Counted from the first letter of the stretch, positions 35,431 to 45,340 are shown. The stretch is 64,000 nucleotides of DNA from Christiangramia fulva (GCF_003024155.1 NZ_CP028136.1:620001-684000), one strand, 5' to 3'. Notes: generated by a model from the sequence alone, not told the origin. Numbers and translations are program-made.

Positions 35431-36999
35431 TTATTCTCTTTCAGTATCTGAAATTTCGTAGGTCTCCTGCTCCAGCATTTCCCTCTCATTATCTTCGGCT
35501 CCATGAGTCAAACGTTTTAAGGGTTTAAGCATTATTAACACTAAAGTAGCGAAACAAACAGTGAAAATTGTAATTCCTGAAAAAATTGCTATATCTCCGG
35601 CTTGTGAAGCCGCTTCTCCAACAATTCCTGCTACTTTATTTCCAAGACCTGTGGCGGCAAAATAAACCCCCATCATCAAAGAGGCATAGCGCACGGGCGC
35701 CAGTTTGGTGATAAACGAAAGTGCAACAGGAGAAGAACAAAGTTCACCAATAGTATGGAAAAGATAAGCCAGAACCAGCCAGTACATTGCAGAAGATCCC
35801 TTTTCCTGAAATTGAAGCGCTGCAAACACCATAAAAACAAACCCCAGCCCCATGATAATAACTCCAATTGCCATTTTAAAGATAGAAGAAGCCTCTTTAT
35901 TCTTTAGTTTTCTTTTAGCCCAGTAATTAGCCACGATGAGTCCGAAAATAATAATGAACATCGCGTTTAAAGACTGGAACCAGGAGGCAGGAACTTCATT
36001 TCCGATCAAAGGAAGTGTGAAAGGCAGGGTTCTATCTGTATTGTCGAGGGCGTAGATATTCATAAGTCCCCCGGCCTGTTCAAAAGCACCCCAGAAAACG
36101 ATGACGAGAATAAAAGACAGCAACATGACCACATACCTGTCCTTCATCACTTTGGTGGTTAAATCTTTATAAACCATCATCATCATAGCGATCACTACTG
36201 TTAGAAAAATAAAAAGTAACCCGTAAGCAATTCCCATTGCGAACATCCCGTAAAAAGAAGCCGCCAGAAGGATTGCAGAAACGATTAACTGCGGTGGAGA
36301 CTGGAAAAGATCTTTAAATAATTTTCCGAGTGAAGCGCCTTCATCCATTTCGACTTTAGAAAGAAGGTTCCCCACATTCGCCAGGTGTTTTTGTCCTGCA
36401 ACATAGTTGATAAGTCCAAGTGCCATCGCAATACCGGCCAGACCAAATCCATAATGCCATCCAATATTTTCCCCCACGTATCCTACGATAAGACTGGAAA
36501 GAAAAGCTCCAAGGTTAATCCCGATATAGAAAATAGTGAATCCTTTATCCCTTCTAATATCTCCTTCTTTATATAATCCCCCAACCATGGTACTGATATT
36601 TGGTTTAAGGAATCCTACGCCAGTAATAATGAGCGTTAAACCGGTATAAAAAGCCCACATTTCTTCGACTGCAAGAATCCCATGCCCGGCTACCAGTACT
36701 ATGCCCCCTATCAGTACGGCCCGTTTCTGGCCCAAAAGCTTATCTGCGATTATCCCACCGGGGATGGAAGCCACATAAACTAACATCGTGTACCAACCAT
36801 ATAGCGCCAGCGCGTCGTCTTGAGACCAGCCCAGGCCGGCATTATCATTTGTTGTTTCACTTACCAGATACAGAACAAGAATAGCACGCATTCCATAATA
36901 AGAAAACCGCTCCCACATTTCTGTAAAAAAGAGAATATAAAGCCCTACCGGATGCCCGAAAAGCTCTTTTTGTTTTACCCTAACCTCGCTTGTTGCCAT
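35431..36999 (-). CDS. POT-family peptide:H+ symporter
   Basis: A 522-residue paralogue of the downstream transporter, with EMWERFSYYGMRAILV near residue 28 and FTIFYIGINLGAFLS. About 14 membrane segments and a cytoplasmic C-terminal tail rich in Glu are seen. The two proteins differ in loops and C-terminus, suggesting distinct peptide preference. It is first in the pair and has a 396-base upstream region. Confidence 0.92.
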   Translation of the reverse strand: MATSEVRVKQKELFGHPVGLYILFFTEMWERFSYYGMRAILVLYLVSETTNDNAGLGWSQDDALALYGWYTMLVYVASIPGGIIADKLLGQKRAVLIGGIVLVAGHGILAVEEMWAFYTGLTLIITGVGFLKPNISTMVGGLYKEGDIRRDKGFTIFYIGINLGAFLSSLIVGYVGENIGWHYGFGLAGIAMALGLINYVAGQKHLANVGNLLSKVEMDEGASLGKLFKDLFQSPPQLIVSAILLAASFYGMFAMGIAYGLLFIFLTVVIAMMMMVYKDLTTKVMKDRYVVMLLSFILVIVFWGAFEQAGGLMNIYALDNTDRTLPFTLPLIGNEVPASWFQSLNAMFIIIFGLIVANYWAKRKLKNKEASSIFKMAIGVIIMGLGFVFMVFAALQFQEKGSSAMYWLVLAYLFHTIGELCSSPVALSFITKLAPVRYASLMMGVYFAATGLGNKVAGIVGEAASQAGDIAIFSGITIFTVCFATLVLIMLKPLKRLTHGAEDNEREMLEQETYEISDTERE

Positions 37000-37395
37000 T
37001 GAATGTTTTGTTTTTTTGTGCTATTAAAAATGAAGTTGATCCTGCCCGTTCCCAAAAAAGTGGCAGTAATGGAAATGGAATTGAAAATAAAATGAAAATT
37101 TAATCCTGAGTAATCCAAACCAGGTTTCTTTTGAAAGATTATTGGAAGACCTGAAATGATGAGAAATAAAAATATTGCATGTACAGATACAATAAGTATT
37201 TCGTCGAACTTCATTTATTTAAGAAATAATTAATGAAGGCCAAGTTTACTAAAATTTCATCAAAAAAATATCATTGTAGGCATTAAAATACTAACAAACT
37301 GTTAAAATAATTTATCCGAAATAAGAAGTATTCATTTGAGGCTAAAGAATCAGAAAAATAGGAATTGTATCTTTGGGCTTCTGAAATATTAAAAA
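37000..37395. other. 396-base intergenic region between divergent genes
   Basis: AT-rich region between the peptide transporter pair and mvaA. It should hold both promoters; only the mvaA -7 box (37368-37375) is convincing. A minus-strand frame of 79 codons overlaps the transporter start and is not accepted as a gene. No RNA gene is seen. Confidence 0.6.
37368..37375 (+). promoter_or_regulatory. Putative mvaA promoter -7 box (TATCTTTG)
   Basis: An exact TAnnTTTG match 20 bases before the mvaA ATG. The nearest TTTG (37335-37338) is 29 bases upstream, further than the usual spacing of about 19-20. Confidence 0.4.
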
Positions 37396-38712
37396 ATGGC
37401 TAAACCGGTTATCGGCTTTTCGAGATTAAGCAAGAATGAAAAAATAAGCTGGCTTGCAGAAAATTACCTTCAGAATGATGCGGGTGCTGTGAAAGTATTG
37501 AAACAGTACTGGAATGAAGATGAAAAACTGCAAAAACTGCATGATGAATTCATAGAGAATACTGTTACCAATTTTTATTTGCCATTAGGACTGGCGCCAA
37601 ATTTTCTTATTAATGGTTCTTACCATACCCTACCAATGGTGATCGAAGAAAGCTCAGTAGTGGCAGCAGCGAGTAAGGCAGCCAAATTCTGGAGCGAGCG
37701 TGGCGGATTCAAAGCTGAAATCCTCGGCACCCAAAAGATAGGTCAGGTTCATTTTCTTTTTACCGGAAATATTGAAAAGCTAAAGGCCTTTTTTAGCAGG
37801 ATCAAACCTCTTTTTCATGAAGCGGTGCAGCATATTACTCAAAATATGGAAAAGCGCGGTGGCGGAATTTTAAACATCGAGCTGAAGGACAAGACTTCTG
37901 AAATGGAGCATTATTATCAGCTATTTGTGACCTTTGACACCCGCGATTCCATGGGCGCAAATTTCATAAATTCCTGTCTTGAAAAATTTGCCGAAGTTTT
38001 GGCTGAAGAAGCCTCTAAAGAAGATACTTTTTCTGCGGAAGAAAAGAACCTGAAAATAATCATGAGTATTCTATCGAATTACGTTCCGGAATGCCTGGTG
38101 AGAGCCGAGGTGTCCTGCAAGGTTGAAGAGCTTACCGAGAATACCGAAATGACCGGAGAAGAATTTGCTGAAAAATTTATACAGGCGGTCAAAATCGCTG
38201 AAATAGAACCTTATCGCGCAGTAACGCACAACAAAGGACTTATGAACGGCGTCGATGCAGTGGTCCTGGCTACAGGAAACGACTTCAGGGCGGTGGAAGC
38301 AGGAGTACATGCCTATGCCTCCCGAACCGGAAAATACAGAAGCCTCTCTCATGCCGAAATTGTTGACGGTACCTTTAAATTCTGGACCGAACTTCCCCTG
38401 GCTTTAGGAACAGTGGGCGGCCTCACAGGCCTTCATCCCCTGGTTAAACTGGCCCTGGATATTCTTCAGAAACCTTCTGCCCAAGAATTGATGAAGATTA
38501 CTGCGGTGGCCGGTCTGGCACAAAATTTCGCCGCCCTGCGTTCTTTGGTCACTACCGGAATTCAACAGGGACATATGAAAATGCACCTCATGAACATTCT
38601 CAACCAGTATAAAGCAACCGATGAAGAAAAGAAGATCATGATAGAATTTTTCACACATCATACTATTACCCACAGCAGCGTAGTGGAACAACTCGAAAAA
38701 CTTCGTTCCTGA
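37396..38712 (+). CDS. mvaA: Hydroxymethylglutaryl-CoA reductase (class II type)
   Basis: A 438-residue HMG-CoA reductase of the class II form used by bacteria. Key motifs are IENTVTNFYLPLGLAPNF, MVIEESSVVAAASKAAKFW, DSMGANFINSCLE, HNKGLMNGVDAVVLATGNDFRAVEAG and a C-terminal HHTITHSS with the likely catalytic histidine. It makes mevalonate for isoprenoid synthesis (or the reverse reaction). Its stop overlaps the GHMP kinase start (TGATG), tying it to a biosynthetic mevalonate route. Confidence 0.94.
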   Translation: MAKPVIGFSRLSKNEKISWLAENYLQNDAGAVKVLKQYWNEDEKLQKLHDEFIENTVTNFYLPLGLAPNFLINGSYHTLPMVIEESSVVAAASKAAKFWSERGGFKAEILGTQKIGQVHFLFTGNIEKLKAFFSRIKPLFHEAVQHITQNMEKRGGGILNIELKDKTSEMEHYYQLFVTFDTRDSMGANFINSCLEKFAEVLAEEASKEDTFSAEEKNLKIIMSILSNYVPECLVRAEVSCKVEELTENTEMTGEEFAEKFIQAVKIAEIEPYRAVTHNKGLMNGVDAVVLATGNDFRAVEAGVHAYASRTGKYRSLSHAEIVDGTFKFWTELPLALGTVGGLTGLHPLVKLALDILQKPSAQELMKITAVAGLAQNFAALRSLVTTGIQQGHMKMHLMNILNQYKATDEEKKIMIEFFTHHTITHSSVVEQLEKLRS

Positions 38713-39647
38713 TGCAGATCTTCAGAAGCAACGGAAAAATTCTGCTAACGGGTGAGTACGCGGTATTAGATGGAGCTCTGGCTTTGGCATTGCCATCTAA
38801 GAAAGGACAAACTATGATCGTAGAATCTGCCGCGGAAGGAAAAATAGCATGGCATAATTTTGATGAAAATGGAAAGTTATGGTTTGAATCTCATTTCAGC
38901 ATTGAAGCCGATAGAATTAAATCGGTAAAAAAAGATGAATTTTCACCTGATGATCCGGAAGGAAAAGCCATAGACGAAAGACTCGAACAAATATTGAATG
39001 CAGCATTTAAGCTTAATAAGAATGCATTTTCAGGCAAAGGATATAAGATCACAAATCGGCTGGATTTTAACCGAAAATGGGGTCTCGGGACCTCTTCAAC
39101 GCTCATAAACAACCTCGCGCAGTGGTTAAATATCGATCATTATCTACTCCTGGAAAGAACCTTTGGGGGCAGCGGTTATGATATTGCGGCGGCATCAAAT
39201 GACCAGCCGGTACTTTTCCAAATCACCGAACATGGGCCGGAAAGCTTTAAAACACACTTTGCACCAGAATTCGTTGAGCACCTTTTTTTTGTTTACCTCA
39301 ATAGAAAACAGAACAGTCGGGAAGCGATCGCCCATTATCGCAAACAGTCTAAAGACCAAAATGCCGAACTGGTAAAAAAAATATCAGGAATTACCACGCA
39401 GCTTTTAGAATCGGAAAACCTGGAGCAGTTCAGGCTGCTTTTAGAAGCACATGAAAGCCTGATCTCGCAGGCGATCAAGCTTCCTAAAATAAAGAATCAA
39501 TTGTTTCCCGATTTTCCGGGCACTTTGAAAAGCCTTGGAGGCTGGGGCGGTGATTTCATCCTTGCGATCGGCAACGAAAAAGAAAAGGAATATTTCCGCA
39601 GAAAAGGCTATTCTACCATTTTTGATTATACGGAACTGATTAAATAA
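38712..39647 (+). CDS. GYDIA-family GHMP kinase
   Basis: A 311-residue GHMP kinase of the Bacteroidota GYDIA family, named for the motif seen here as GGSGYDIAAAS. The start GKILLTGEYAVLDGALALALP is typical of mevalonate-type kinases, and KWGLGTSSTLINNLAQ forms the ATP-binding loop. The exact substrate (mevalonate or a phosphorylated derivative) is not settled by sequence, but the one-base overlap with HMG-CoA reductase argues for the mevalonate pathway. A terminator follows at its stop codon. Confidence 0.88.
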   Translation: MQIFRSNGKILLTGEYAVLDGALALALPSKKGQTMIVESAAEGKIAWHNFDENGKLWFESHFSIEADRIKSVKKDEFSPDDPEGKAIDERLEQILNAAFKLNKNAFSGKGYKITNRLDFNRKWGLGTSSTLINNLAQWLNIDHYLLLERTFGGSGYDIAAASNDQPVLFQITEHGPESFKTHFAPEFVEHLFFVYLNRKQNSREAIAHYRKQSKDQNAELVKKISGITTQLLESENLEQFRLLLEAHESLISQAIKLPKIKNQLFPDFPGTLKSLGGWGGDFILAIGNEKEKEYFRRKGYSTIFDYTELIK

Positions 39648-39673
39648 AAAAAGCCCCACCAAAAGGTGAGGCT
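39646..39673 (-). terminator. Bidirectional terminator between the kinase and PPIase genes
   Basis: Arms AGCCCCACC (39652-39660) and GGTGAGGCT (39665-39673) pair with one mismatch around AAAA. Seven A at 39646-39652 give the T-run for the minus-strand PPIase operon. A run of eight T further on (from about 39681) may serve the plus strand. Confidence 0.7.
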
Positions 39674-39699
39674 CATTATGTTTTTTTTAGAGACCTGTT

Positions 39700-41805
39700 C
39701 TAGTAGAACTTCGCTCTTTTATCTTCAATATCGGCTTTCTTTTTAAGGGCATCAAAAACCCGGGAAGTGGCCTGAGCTCTTCTTTCCATTGTTTCCTGTT
39801 GAGCGTAGGAAGTATAGTTTTCCATCTCAGGAGCCTTAAACCTGCTCAGCAATTTTGCCACAAAAACACCTTTCTCACCAGCGATAGGCTCGGCAACTTC
39901 TCCTTCTTTCAGGCCAAAAACAGTACCTACAACCTTTGGTTCCTTGCCAGCTCCTGGCAGTGTAGGCGTATTCAGGTTAACAGCATCTGCCTGCTCAACC
40001 TGTACGTTATGGTTGGAAGCAATTTCCTGAAGAGTATTGCCTTTGATGTTGTTTTTGATCATTTCAGCTTTCTTTTCTTTTCGAAGGATAGGAGTTACAA
40101 TAGAAGAAGCTTCTTCCACACTCATTAGTCCCGCGTCATTTTTAGAAATTAACTGAGCAACCACATATCCGTTCGAAGTGTCAAAGCGCTTTATGTCTCC
40201 AGCTTCAGTATCTTCATTAAAAGTCCATTGAACGATACGTCTTTCAGATCCCACACCGGGAATATTTTCATCCAGCGCCTTCATATCGCGAACGGTTTTC
40301 ACATCATAATTACCTTCTTTGGCAACTTCGTTAAAATTATTTTCGTTCGCCGACATTTCAAATTTGGTAACCTCATTGAACAACTTGTTCATAGTACCTT
40401 CTGACGGAGTGATCTCACGGGCCAGAGTAGCAACTCTTACCGCGGGTGCAGGTTCGGTTTGATCTTCGATGTATATCACGTGATATCCATATTGCGTTTC
40501 CACCACTCCTATGTCTCCTTCAGAATTTTGGAAAACGAAATCATTAAAGGCCGGGATCATCATTCCCGGAGTAAAATATCCAAGATCACCAGCATTGTCT
40601 TTATTTGAAGTATCTGCTGAATATTCTGCAGCAAGATCGGCAAATTTAGATTTGTCTTTTTTCACCACTCCCGCGATGCTGTCAGCCAGCTCTTTTGCCT
40701 GGGCTTTGGTCCTGGTAGCCTGAGGAGCGGAGCCCTGGTAGGCTATAAGAATATGACTTGCTTTTACAGAATCAGGGATTTTCTTCGCTTCAATAACTTT
40801 GGAGATTTTCCAGTAGCCATTCTCTTCGTAAGGACCAAAAGTCTCACCTTCCTTTAATTTGAATATTGAATCGGCATATTTCCCTTTAAGATCATTTCGG
40901 AATTTAAAGGAATTATCAAAGGGAAGATCTGAGTTATTGTCTATGAATTCAGCATAATCATCGGTATCGTTAAAACCTGGAAGTGTATCATTTGCTCCAA
41001 TAGCTGCATTGTATTCTACCCGTTGATTGCGAAGGTTAGTTAGCTCCTGTTTAGCCTCTGCTTTATCTTCAGGTGAAGCCTCTTCATTGAACACCACATA
41101 TTGTATACTTCGTGAAGCCTCAGTTTTAAATTTGGCAGGATGCTCCTTGATATAATTTTTTATTTCCGATTTAGAAATTTCAACTTTTTCATCAGGAATA
41201 CTGGAGTAAGGAATTTTTACAAATTCGAGGCTGATATTATCATTTCTGAACCTGTAAGCCTGCTCCCCTTCAAGGACTGTTGCACCAACCCCTGCACTTA
41301 TCATGTTATAATAGGTGTTTATACGAGCGCTTTTAGCTATATTTTTGGTTAACTGCTCATATGCCTGAGGCGAGGTACTTTTAAGCGTAGCCATATACTC
41401 TTTAATCCTGTTTTCATCAACCATTCCGGCTTCATTGGTAAAACGTGGATCTCCAGCCATCTGGGCACTTAAGATATTTATGATCTGCGCTTCTCCAGCT
41501 CTAATTCCAAGATCTTCAATTTGATTTTGAAGGATCACCTCTCGAAGTTTCTGATCCCACACACGGTTTACAGCTTGCGTGGTACTCATTTGTCCTCCCA
41601 TATTGCGTTGGAGGTTTTCTACTTCGCGGGCAAATTCTTCTCTGCCTATATCAGTACCATTTACGGTAGCAATAACATTTTGTGAGCTTTTGGAGTTAAA
41701 ACCTCCATTCTTGATCAAATCGGCAAGTACAAAAGAAAAAAGTGCCAGCGCGATTATGATAATAAGAAAAACAGACCTTTGTCTGATTTTATTTAATACA
41801 GCCAT
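39700..41805 (-). CDS. SurA/PpiD-like peptidyl-prolyl isomerase
   Basis: A 701-residue membrane-anchored chaperone. One N-terminal membrane helix (about residues 10-30) places the rest in the periplasm. A SurA_N-like helical part is followed by a parvulin rotamase domain (about 345-445: KASHILIAY, FADLAAEYSADTSN, GDLGYFTPGMMIPAFNDFVF, YGYHVIYIED) and a long C-terminal region. The layout resembles PpiD, which assists outer-membrane protein folding. It is the last gene of the coaX-to-PPIase envelope run and ends at a terminator. Confidence 0.9.
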   Translation of the reverse strand: MAVLNKIRQRSVFLIIIIALALFSFVLADLIKNGGFNSKSSQNVIATVNGTDIGREEFAREVENLQRNMGGQMSTTQAVNRVWDQKLREVILQNQIEDLGIRAGEAQIINILSAQMAGDPRFTNEAGMVDENRIKEYMATLKSTSPQAYEQLTKNIAKSARINTYYNMISAGVGATVLEGEQAYRFRNDNISLEFVKIPYSSIPDEKVEISKSEIKNYIKEHPAKFKTEASRSIQYVVFNEEASPEDKAEAKQELTNLRNQRVEYNAAIGANDTLPGFNDTDDYAEFIDNNSDLPFDNSFKFRNDLKGKYADSIFKLKEGETFGPYEENGYWKISKVIEAKKIPDSVKASHILIAYQGSAPQATRTKAQAKELADSIAGVVKKDKSKFADLAAEYSADTSNKDNAGDLGYFTPGMMIPAFNDFVFQNSEGDIGVVETQYGYHVIYIEDQTEPAPAVRVATLAREITPSEGTMNKLFNEVTKFEMSANENNFNEVAKEGNYDVKTVRDMKALDENIPGVGSERRIVQWTFNEDTEAGDIKRFDTSNGYVVAQLISKNDAGLMSVEEASSIVTPILRKEKKAEMIKNNIKGNTLQEIASNHNVQVEQADAVNLNTPTLPGAGKEPKVVGTVFGLKEGEVAEPIAGEKGVFVAKLLSRFKAPEMENYTSYAQQETMERRAQATSRVFDALKKKADIEDKRAKFY

Positions 41806-41899
41806 TTGAATTTAAAATTTATCAAAATACAGGGGGCGAAAATAAGGCTTTTAGACTAATAATAAAATTTAAAATTAGCAAAATATTAACTTTAAATTT

Positions 41900-43189
41900 T
41901 CAATCTTCAGGTTTGATTTTCAGCTCTACCAATTCGATTTTCGTATTGGAGGTTTCGAGAATTTTTATTTCAAAATCCTCAATATGTATCAGCTCTCCTT
42001 CCTGCGGAATTTCTTCGGTATGATTGACCACAAAACCGCCGAGGGTTTCGTAGTTTTCACCTTCAGGCAAATCAAGCTTATAGGTTTCATTGAGGTAATC
42101 TACCTCGAGCCTAGCGGAAAATTTATAATGATTTTTTGCCAGTTCCTCTTCGATAAGTACAGCCGAATCATGTTCATCTTCAATTTCTCCAAATAATTCT
42201 TCCACGATATCTTCTACGGTCATCATCCCACTCGTTCCACCGTACTCGTCGATCACCACCGCAATACTTTTCCTTTTTTTAATAAGAATGTTCAATACAT
42301 CTTTCACCCACATAGTCTCCGGAACAAAAATTACGGGAAGCAGGATCGATTTTATCGATGAAGGATTTTTAAAGAGTTCAAAAGAATGGACGTACCCGAT
42401 AATATCATCGATGGTTTCATTATAAACCAGCAGCTTGGAAAGACCGGTTTCAGTAAAAGTTTTTATCAGATCTTTGGGATCCTGATTCTGGTCTACAGCG
42501 ATAATCTCAGTTCTTGGGATCATTACCTCGCGTGCTTTGATATCAGAAAATTCCAGTGCATTCTGAAAAATCTGAATTTCACTGTCAACCTCTTCATCTT
42601 CTTCTACCGTTTCCATTTGTTCGGTGATAAAATTTCCCAGCTCCACTTTGCTGAAAGCAAGCTGCACTTCATCACCTTCGGTTTTAAAAAACCTTTTCAG
42701 AATAAGATCGGATATCCAGATCACAAAAGATGAAATAAAACTAAAAACGATATAAAACAGGTAAGCGGGTACCGCAAAGAATTTCAGCATGGTATTCGCA
42801 TAGATCTGGAAGAAAACTTTTGGTAGAAATTCCGCAGTAAGCAGGATGATAAGGGTGGAAATGAGCGTTTGGGTGAAAAGGCTTAAATCTGTAAAAATAT
42901 AGTTGAGCAGATCACTGTGCAAAGGCCGTAATGATTCGACCCAGGCCATTAGGAGGTCTCCCATATAAAAACCATACACTACCAGTGCGATATTATTTCC
43001 CACCAGCATGGTCGCGATGAACTTGGAAGGTTTCCTGGTAAGGCGTGTTAAGATATTGGCGAGAAAATCATTCTGTCGTTTTTCAATTTCGATGAAGATC
43101 TTGTTGGAAGAAACATAAGCGATCTCCATTCCCGAAAAAAATGCTGAAAGAAGAAGACAGGCAATAATAATAAGTATCTCAACCTCCAT
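41900..43189 (-). CDS. CorC/HlyC-family CNNM-CBS membrane protein
   Basis: A 429-residue protein with an N-terminal DUF21/CNNM membrane domain (residues 1-190), a pair of CBS domains (about 205-335, beginning VMIPRTEIIAVDQ; includes VVIDEYGGTSGMMTVEDIVEELFGEIEDE), and a C-terminal CorC_HlyC domain (about 350-425). Relatives are implicated in Mg2+/Co2+ transport or resistance; the haemolysin label in databases is historical. It lies between the small membrane protein and the PPIase gene. GldE, a gliding protein of the same family, is an alternative label I cannot exclude. Confidence 0.87.
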   Translation of the reverse strand: MEVEILIIIACLLLSAFFSGMEIAYVSSNKIFIEIEKRQNDFLANILTRLTRKPSKFIATMLVGNNIALVVYGFYMGDLLMAWVESLRPLHSDLLNYIFTDLSLFTQTLISTLIILLTAEFLPKVFFQIYANTMLKFFAVPAYLFYIVFSFISSFVIWISDLILKRFFKTEGDEVQLAFSKVELGNFITEQMETVEEDEEVDSEIQIFQNALEFSDIKAREVMIPRTEIIAVDQNQDPKDLIKTFTETGLSKLLVYNETIDDIIGYVHSFELFKNPSSIKSILLPVIFVPETMWVKDVLNILIKKRKSIAVVIDEYGGTSGMMTVEDIVEELFGEIEDEHDSAVLIEEELAKNHYKFSARLEVDYLNETYKLDLPEGENYETLGGFVVNHTEEIPQEGELIHIEDFEIKILETSNTKIELVELKIKPED

Positions 43190-43194
43190 GCGGG

Positions 43195-43389
43195 TTATTT
43201 GTTACGGTCTTCGAATTTATGCCGAAAACGCCTCTTAAAAAAGAACATAAAAACCGCGATCAACACGAAAAACAGGAACAAATAAGCTCTGTTCCTTTCA
43301 GTGTTCCAAATTCTTACAGCTTCGAAAATGAAAAAAGCGGCAAAAAAAAGATAGGCGTATTCGAAATACCTGAAAAATTTACTCATCAT
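43195..43389 (-). CDS. Small two-helix membrane protein
   Basis: A 64-residue protein with two hydrophobic segments (about residues 10-25 and 35-50) and a very basic tail (FKRRFRHKFEDRNK). I start it at ATG 43389 (43386 is equally possible); the frame could open with TTG at 43401. It overlaps lptC by about ten bases and precedes the CorC-type gene by 5 bases, so it is co-expressed. No known family is recognised. Confidence 0.65.
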   Translation of the reverse strand: MMSKFFRYFEYAYLFFAAFFIFEAVRIWNTERNRAYLFLFFVLIAVFMFFFKRRFRHKFEDRNK

Positions 43390-43948
43390 TAGTTTCTTCA
43401 ATTATTTGGACTCCGGTATTCGTTCTTGAACGGAAATTACCGAAATTTTGGTTAGAATCAAAACCTTCCCCCTCGTTGAGCGCTCCGTTAGGAAAACGAA
43501 TGGTATTATGCTTATCGGTAAAGACCCAGTTCTGGTTTTGATCCCAAAATAACTGGCTCGCCTCAAGACGGGTACTATCGGCGGTTATGATCTTTACATT
43601 ACCCTGCAGATCTATAAGGTTGGTTTTTTCATAAACGATACCATAATCGGCAGTAACCCGATTACTTTTATCCTGTTCATCAAAAAACTCTACTTCCACA
43701 CCCTGGGGAAATTCGCGATAAGGAAAAGACTTATTGGTATAATCCAGCATTTTAGGACTTTTTAAAGTAGCCACCAGCCTGCCTGAATCGGTAAATTTCA
43801 AATTTATACCTTCGGCTATTGCCTGTGGCGCATCTTCTTCAAGATCGAGAGCGCGCACTTCCCTTAAATTACCCTCACATGAAAAAAGCATTGTCACGCC
43901 GATGAGCGTGACAATGCCTGAAATAATATTACTATATGTAATGTTCAT
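43379..43948 (-). CDS. lptC: LPS export protein LptC
   Basis: A 189-residue LptC-family protein. The N-terminal hydrophobic segment ends in a lipobox-like LFSC, unlike the membrane-spanning anchor of E. coli LptC. Repeated beta-strands form the jellyroll: GRLVATLKSPKML, GVEVEFFDEQDKSNRVTADYG, GNVKIITADSTRLEASQLFWD. It would hand LPS from the LptBFG transporter to LptA in the periplasm. It starts one base after the stop of the TPR gene. Confidence 0.88.
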   Translation of the reverse strand: MNITYSNIISGIVTLIGVTMLFSCEGNLREVRALDLEEDAPQAIAEGINLKFTDSGRLVATLKSPKMLDYTNKSFPYREFPQGVEVEFFDEQDKSNRVTADYGIVYEKTNLIDLQGNVKIITADSTRLEASQLFWDQNQNWVFTDKHNTIRFPNGALNEGEGFDSNQNFGNFRSRTNTGVQIIEETNDE

Positions 43949-43949
43949 C

Positions 43950-45323
43950 TTATTGATTAGGGATGCGGACAGTCTCCCCTATCCAGCAACCAATCTGAAT
44001 CGCGTCTCCAGGATTGTATGAAGACTGGAATACATCAGATTTTTGAGGCGCTCTACCTCTATAGGCAGCAGCAGCCTGATTTGCATTGCCAGAAATTGAA
44101 GGGTCTACCCTTGCAGCTCTCGCGGCATAATCGGCAGCCAGCCAGTACACGGCACGTTTGGTGAAAGCGTCGTCACCACAATTGTTAGCGCTCTGAGCAT
44201 ACATGCTGGCGATTTGAAGCCACGCACTACCTAGGGAAGGTTTTGCATTTACAGCTTTTTTGTAAAAGTTCCTTGCCTGGGAGAAGTTTCCTTTGTCTTT
44301 ATAGTTATTTGCAATTCTATAGTAGATCTTAGCCTTATCTGAAGGATTGGTTTCAAGGTTCGCTGCTTCATTATAATACTGAAGTGCTTTGGAGTAATTA
44401 CCATTTGCTTCAGCGGTCTGACCTAGTGAATAAGCTGCAGAAGCAGAAGGTTCCAGTTTGTATAATGCTTCAGAAACCTTGACGAATAATGGATCTTCAG
44501 TACAATCTTTAGCAGATAGTCTCGCGTTGGCATTTTTTAACCATGCAATATCTGTTTTCTTTTCTTCGAAATCCTTTTTATAAAGAGGGATCAGGTTATC
44601 GCAATCGGCTCTTGCACCAAGTTTTGCGTTAAGCGCTTCTTTTACTTTCGCATAGTTAGAAAGGTTAATTTCAGCGTATTTGATTTGCTTTTCCTCTTTA
44701 CTGGTAAGTTTTTCGTTGTTTTCCTGCTTTTTCAAAAGGGGAGCAAGGTCTTCAGCCGCGTCGTTTTCCTCTTCTTCGATCTTATCTATTACACGGTCGT
44801 AAATATCGAATACATCCTGAAGGTTTCTTTTCCCCGCATCCTGCATATCTACCATCAAATCGAAGTAGGCATAAAGTCCTTTTGGGCTGGTGAAATTCTC
44901 TTTATCTTCAGTAAAAGCCTTGTCGAAAGCCTTATATTGCTCTTCTTTACTGCCGATATTGTTATCGAATTTAGGCAGGGCAATGTCAGAATAAACTTTT
45001 CCCTTTTCGGTTTTATCAGGATAAAGTTCAAGTCTTTGTTTCCAGGTATCGATCAATTGCTGAATAAATTCTTTTTTCTGATCACCTGAAGCCTTATCTA
45101 TTTTGTATTCCAAAGCTCTTTCAAGATATTGATAGGTAGCAAGACTGTACTTTGGACATTTTTCTTTTACTTTTAATAAAGCGGGGTAAGCCGCTTCATA
45201 ATTTTTAGCCTTAGCATCGTCGTAAGCCAGAGCAGCCATAGTAACGCAATCGTCAGATTGCGCACTCACAGCCCCTGAACCTAACAGGGCAACAGCAAAT
45301 AGTGCTAGAAATCTCTTTTTCAT
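43950..45323 (-). CDS. Secreted tetratricopeptide-repeat protein
   Basis: A 457-residue exported protein (signal peptide ending AVSAQ at about residue 21). Recognisable TPR units lie in the C-terminal half (about residues 285-375, for example SAAYSLGQTAEANGNYSKAL and YRIANNYKDKGNFSQARNFY). The middle is charged, Lys/Glu-rich and helical. Such proteins act as periplasmic scaffolds. Its place between an outer-membrane protein and lptC suggests a role in envelope assembly, which is inference. Confidence 0.85.
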   Translation of the reverse strand: MKKRFLALFAVALLGSGAVSAQSDDCVTMAALAYDDAKAKNYEAAYPALLKVKEKCPKYSLATYQYLERALEYKIDKASGDQKKEFIQQLIDTWKQRLELYPDKTEKGKVYSDIALPKFDNNIGSKEEQYKAFDKAFTEDKENFTSPKGLYAYFDLMVDMQDAGKRNLQDVFDIYDRVIDKIEEEENDAAEDLAPLLKKQENNEKLTSKEEKQIKYAEINLSNYAKVKEALNAKLGARADCDNLIPLYKKDFEEKKTDIAWLKNANARLSAKDCTEDPLFVKVSEALYKLEPSASAAYSLGQTAEANGNYSKALQYYNEAANLETNPSDKAKIYYRIANNYKDKGNFSQARNFYKKAVNAKPSLGSAWLQIASMYAQSANNCGDDAFTKRAVYWLAADYAARAARVDPSISGNANQAAAAYRGRAPQKSDVFQSSYNPGDAIQIGCWIGETVRIPNQ

Positions 45324-45340
45324 TTTCTTGTTTATTGTGG

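Noticed and set aside
36975..37214. A 79-codon minus-strand frame with a hydrophobic N-terminus
   Set aside because: It overlaps the start of the second peptide transporter in another frame, has a low-complexity second half and no ribosome site.
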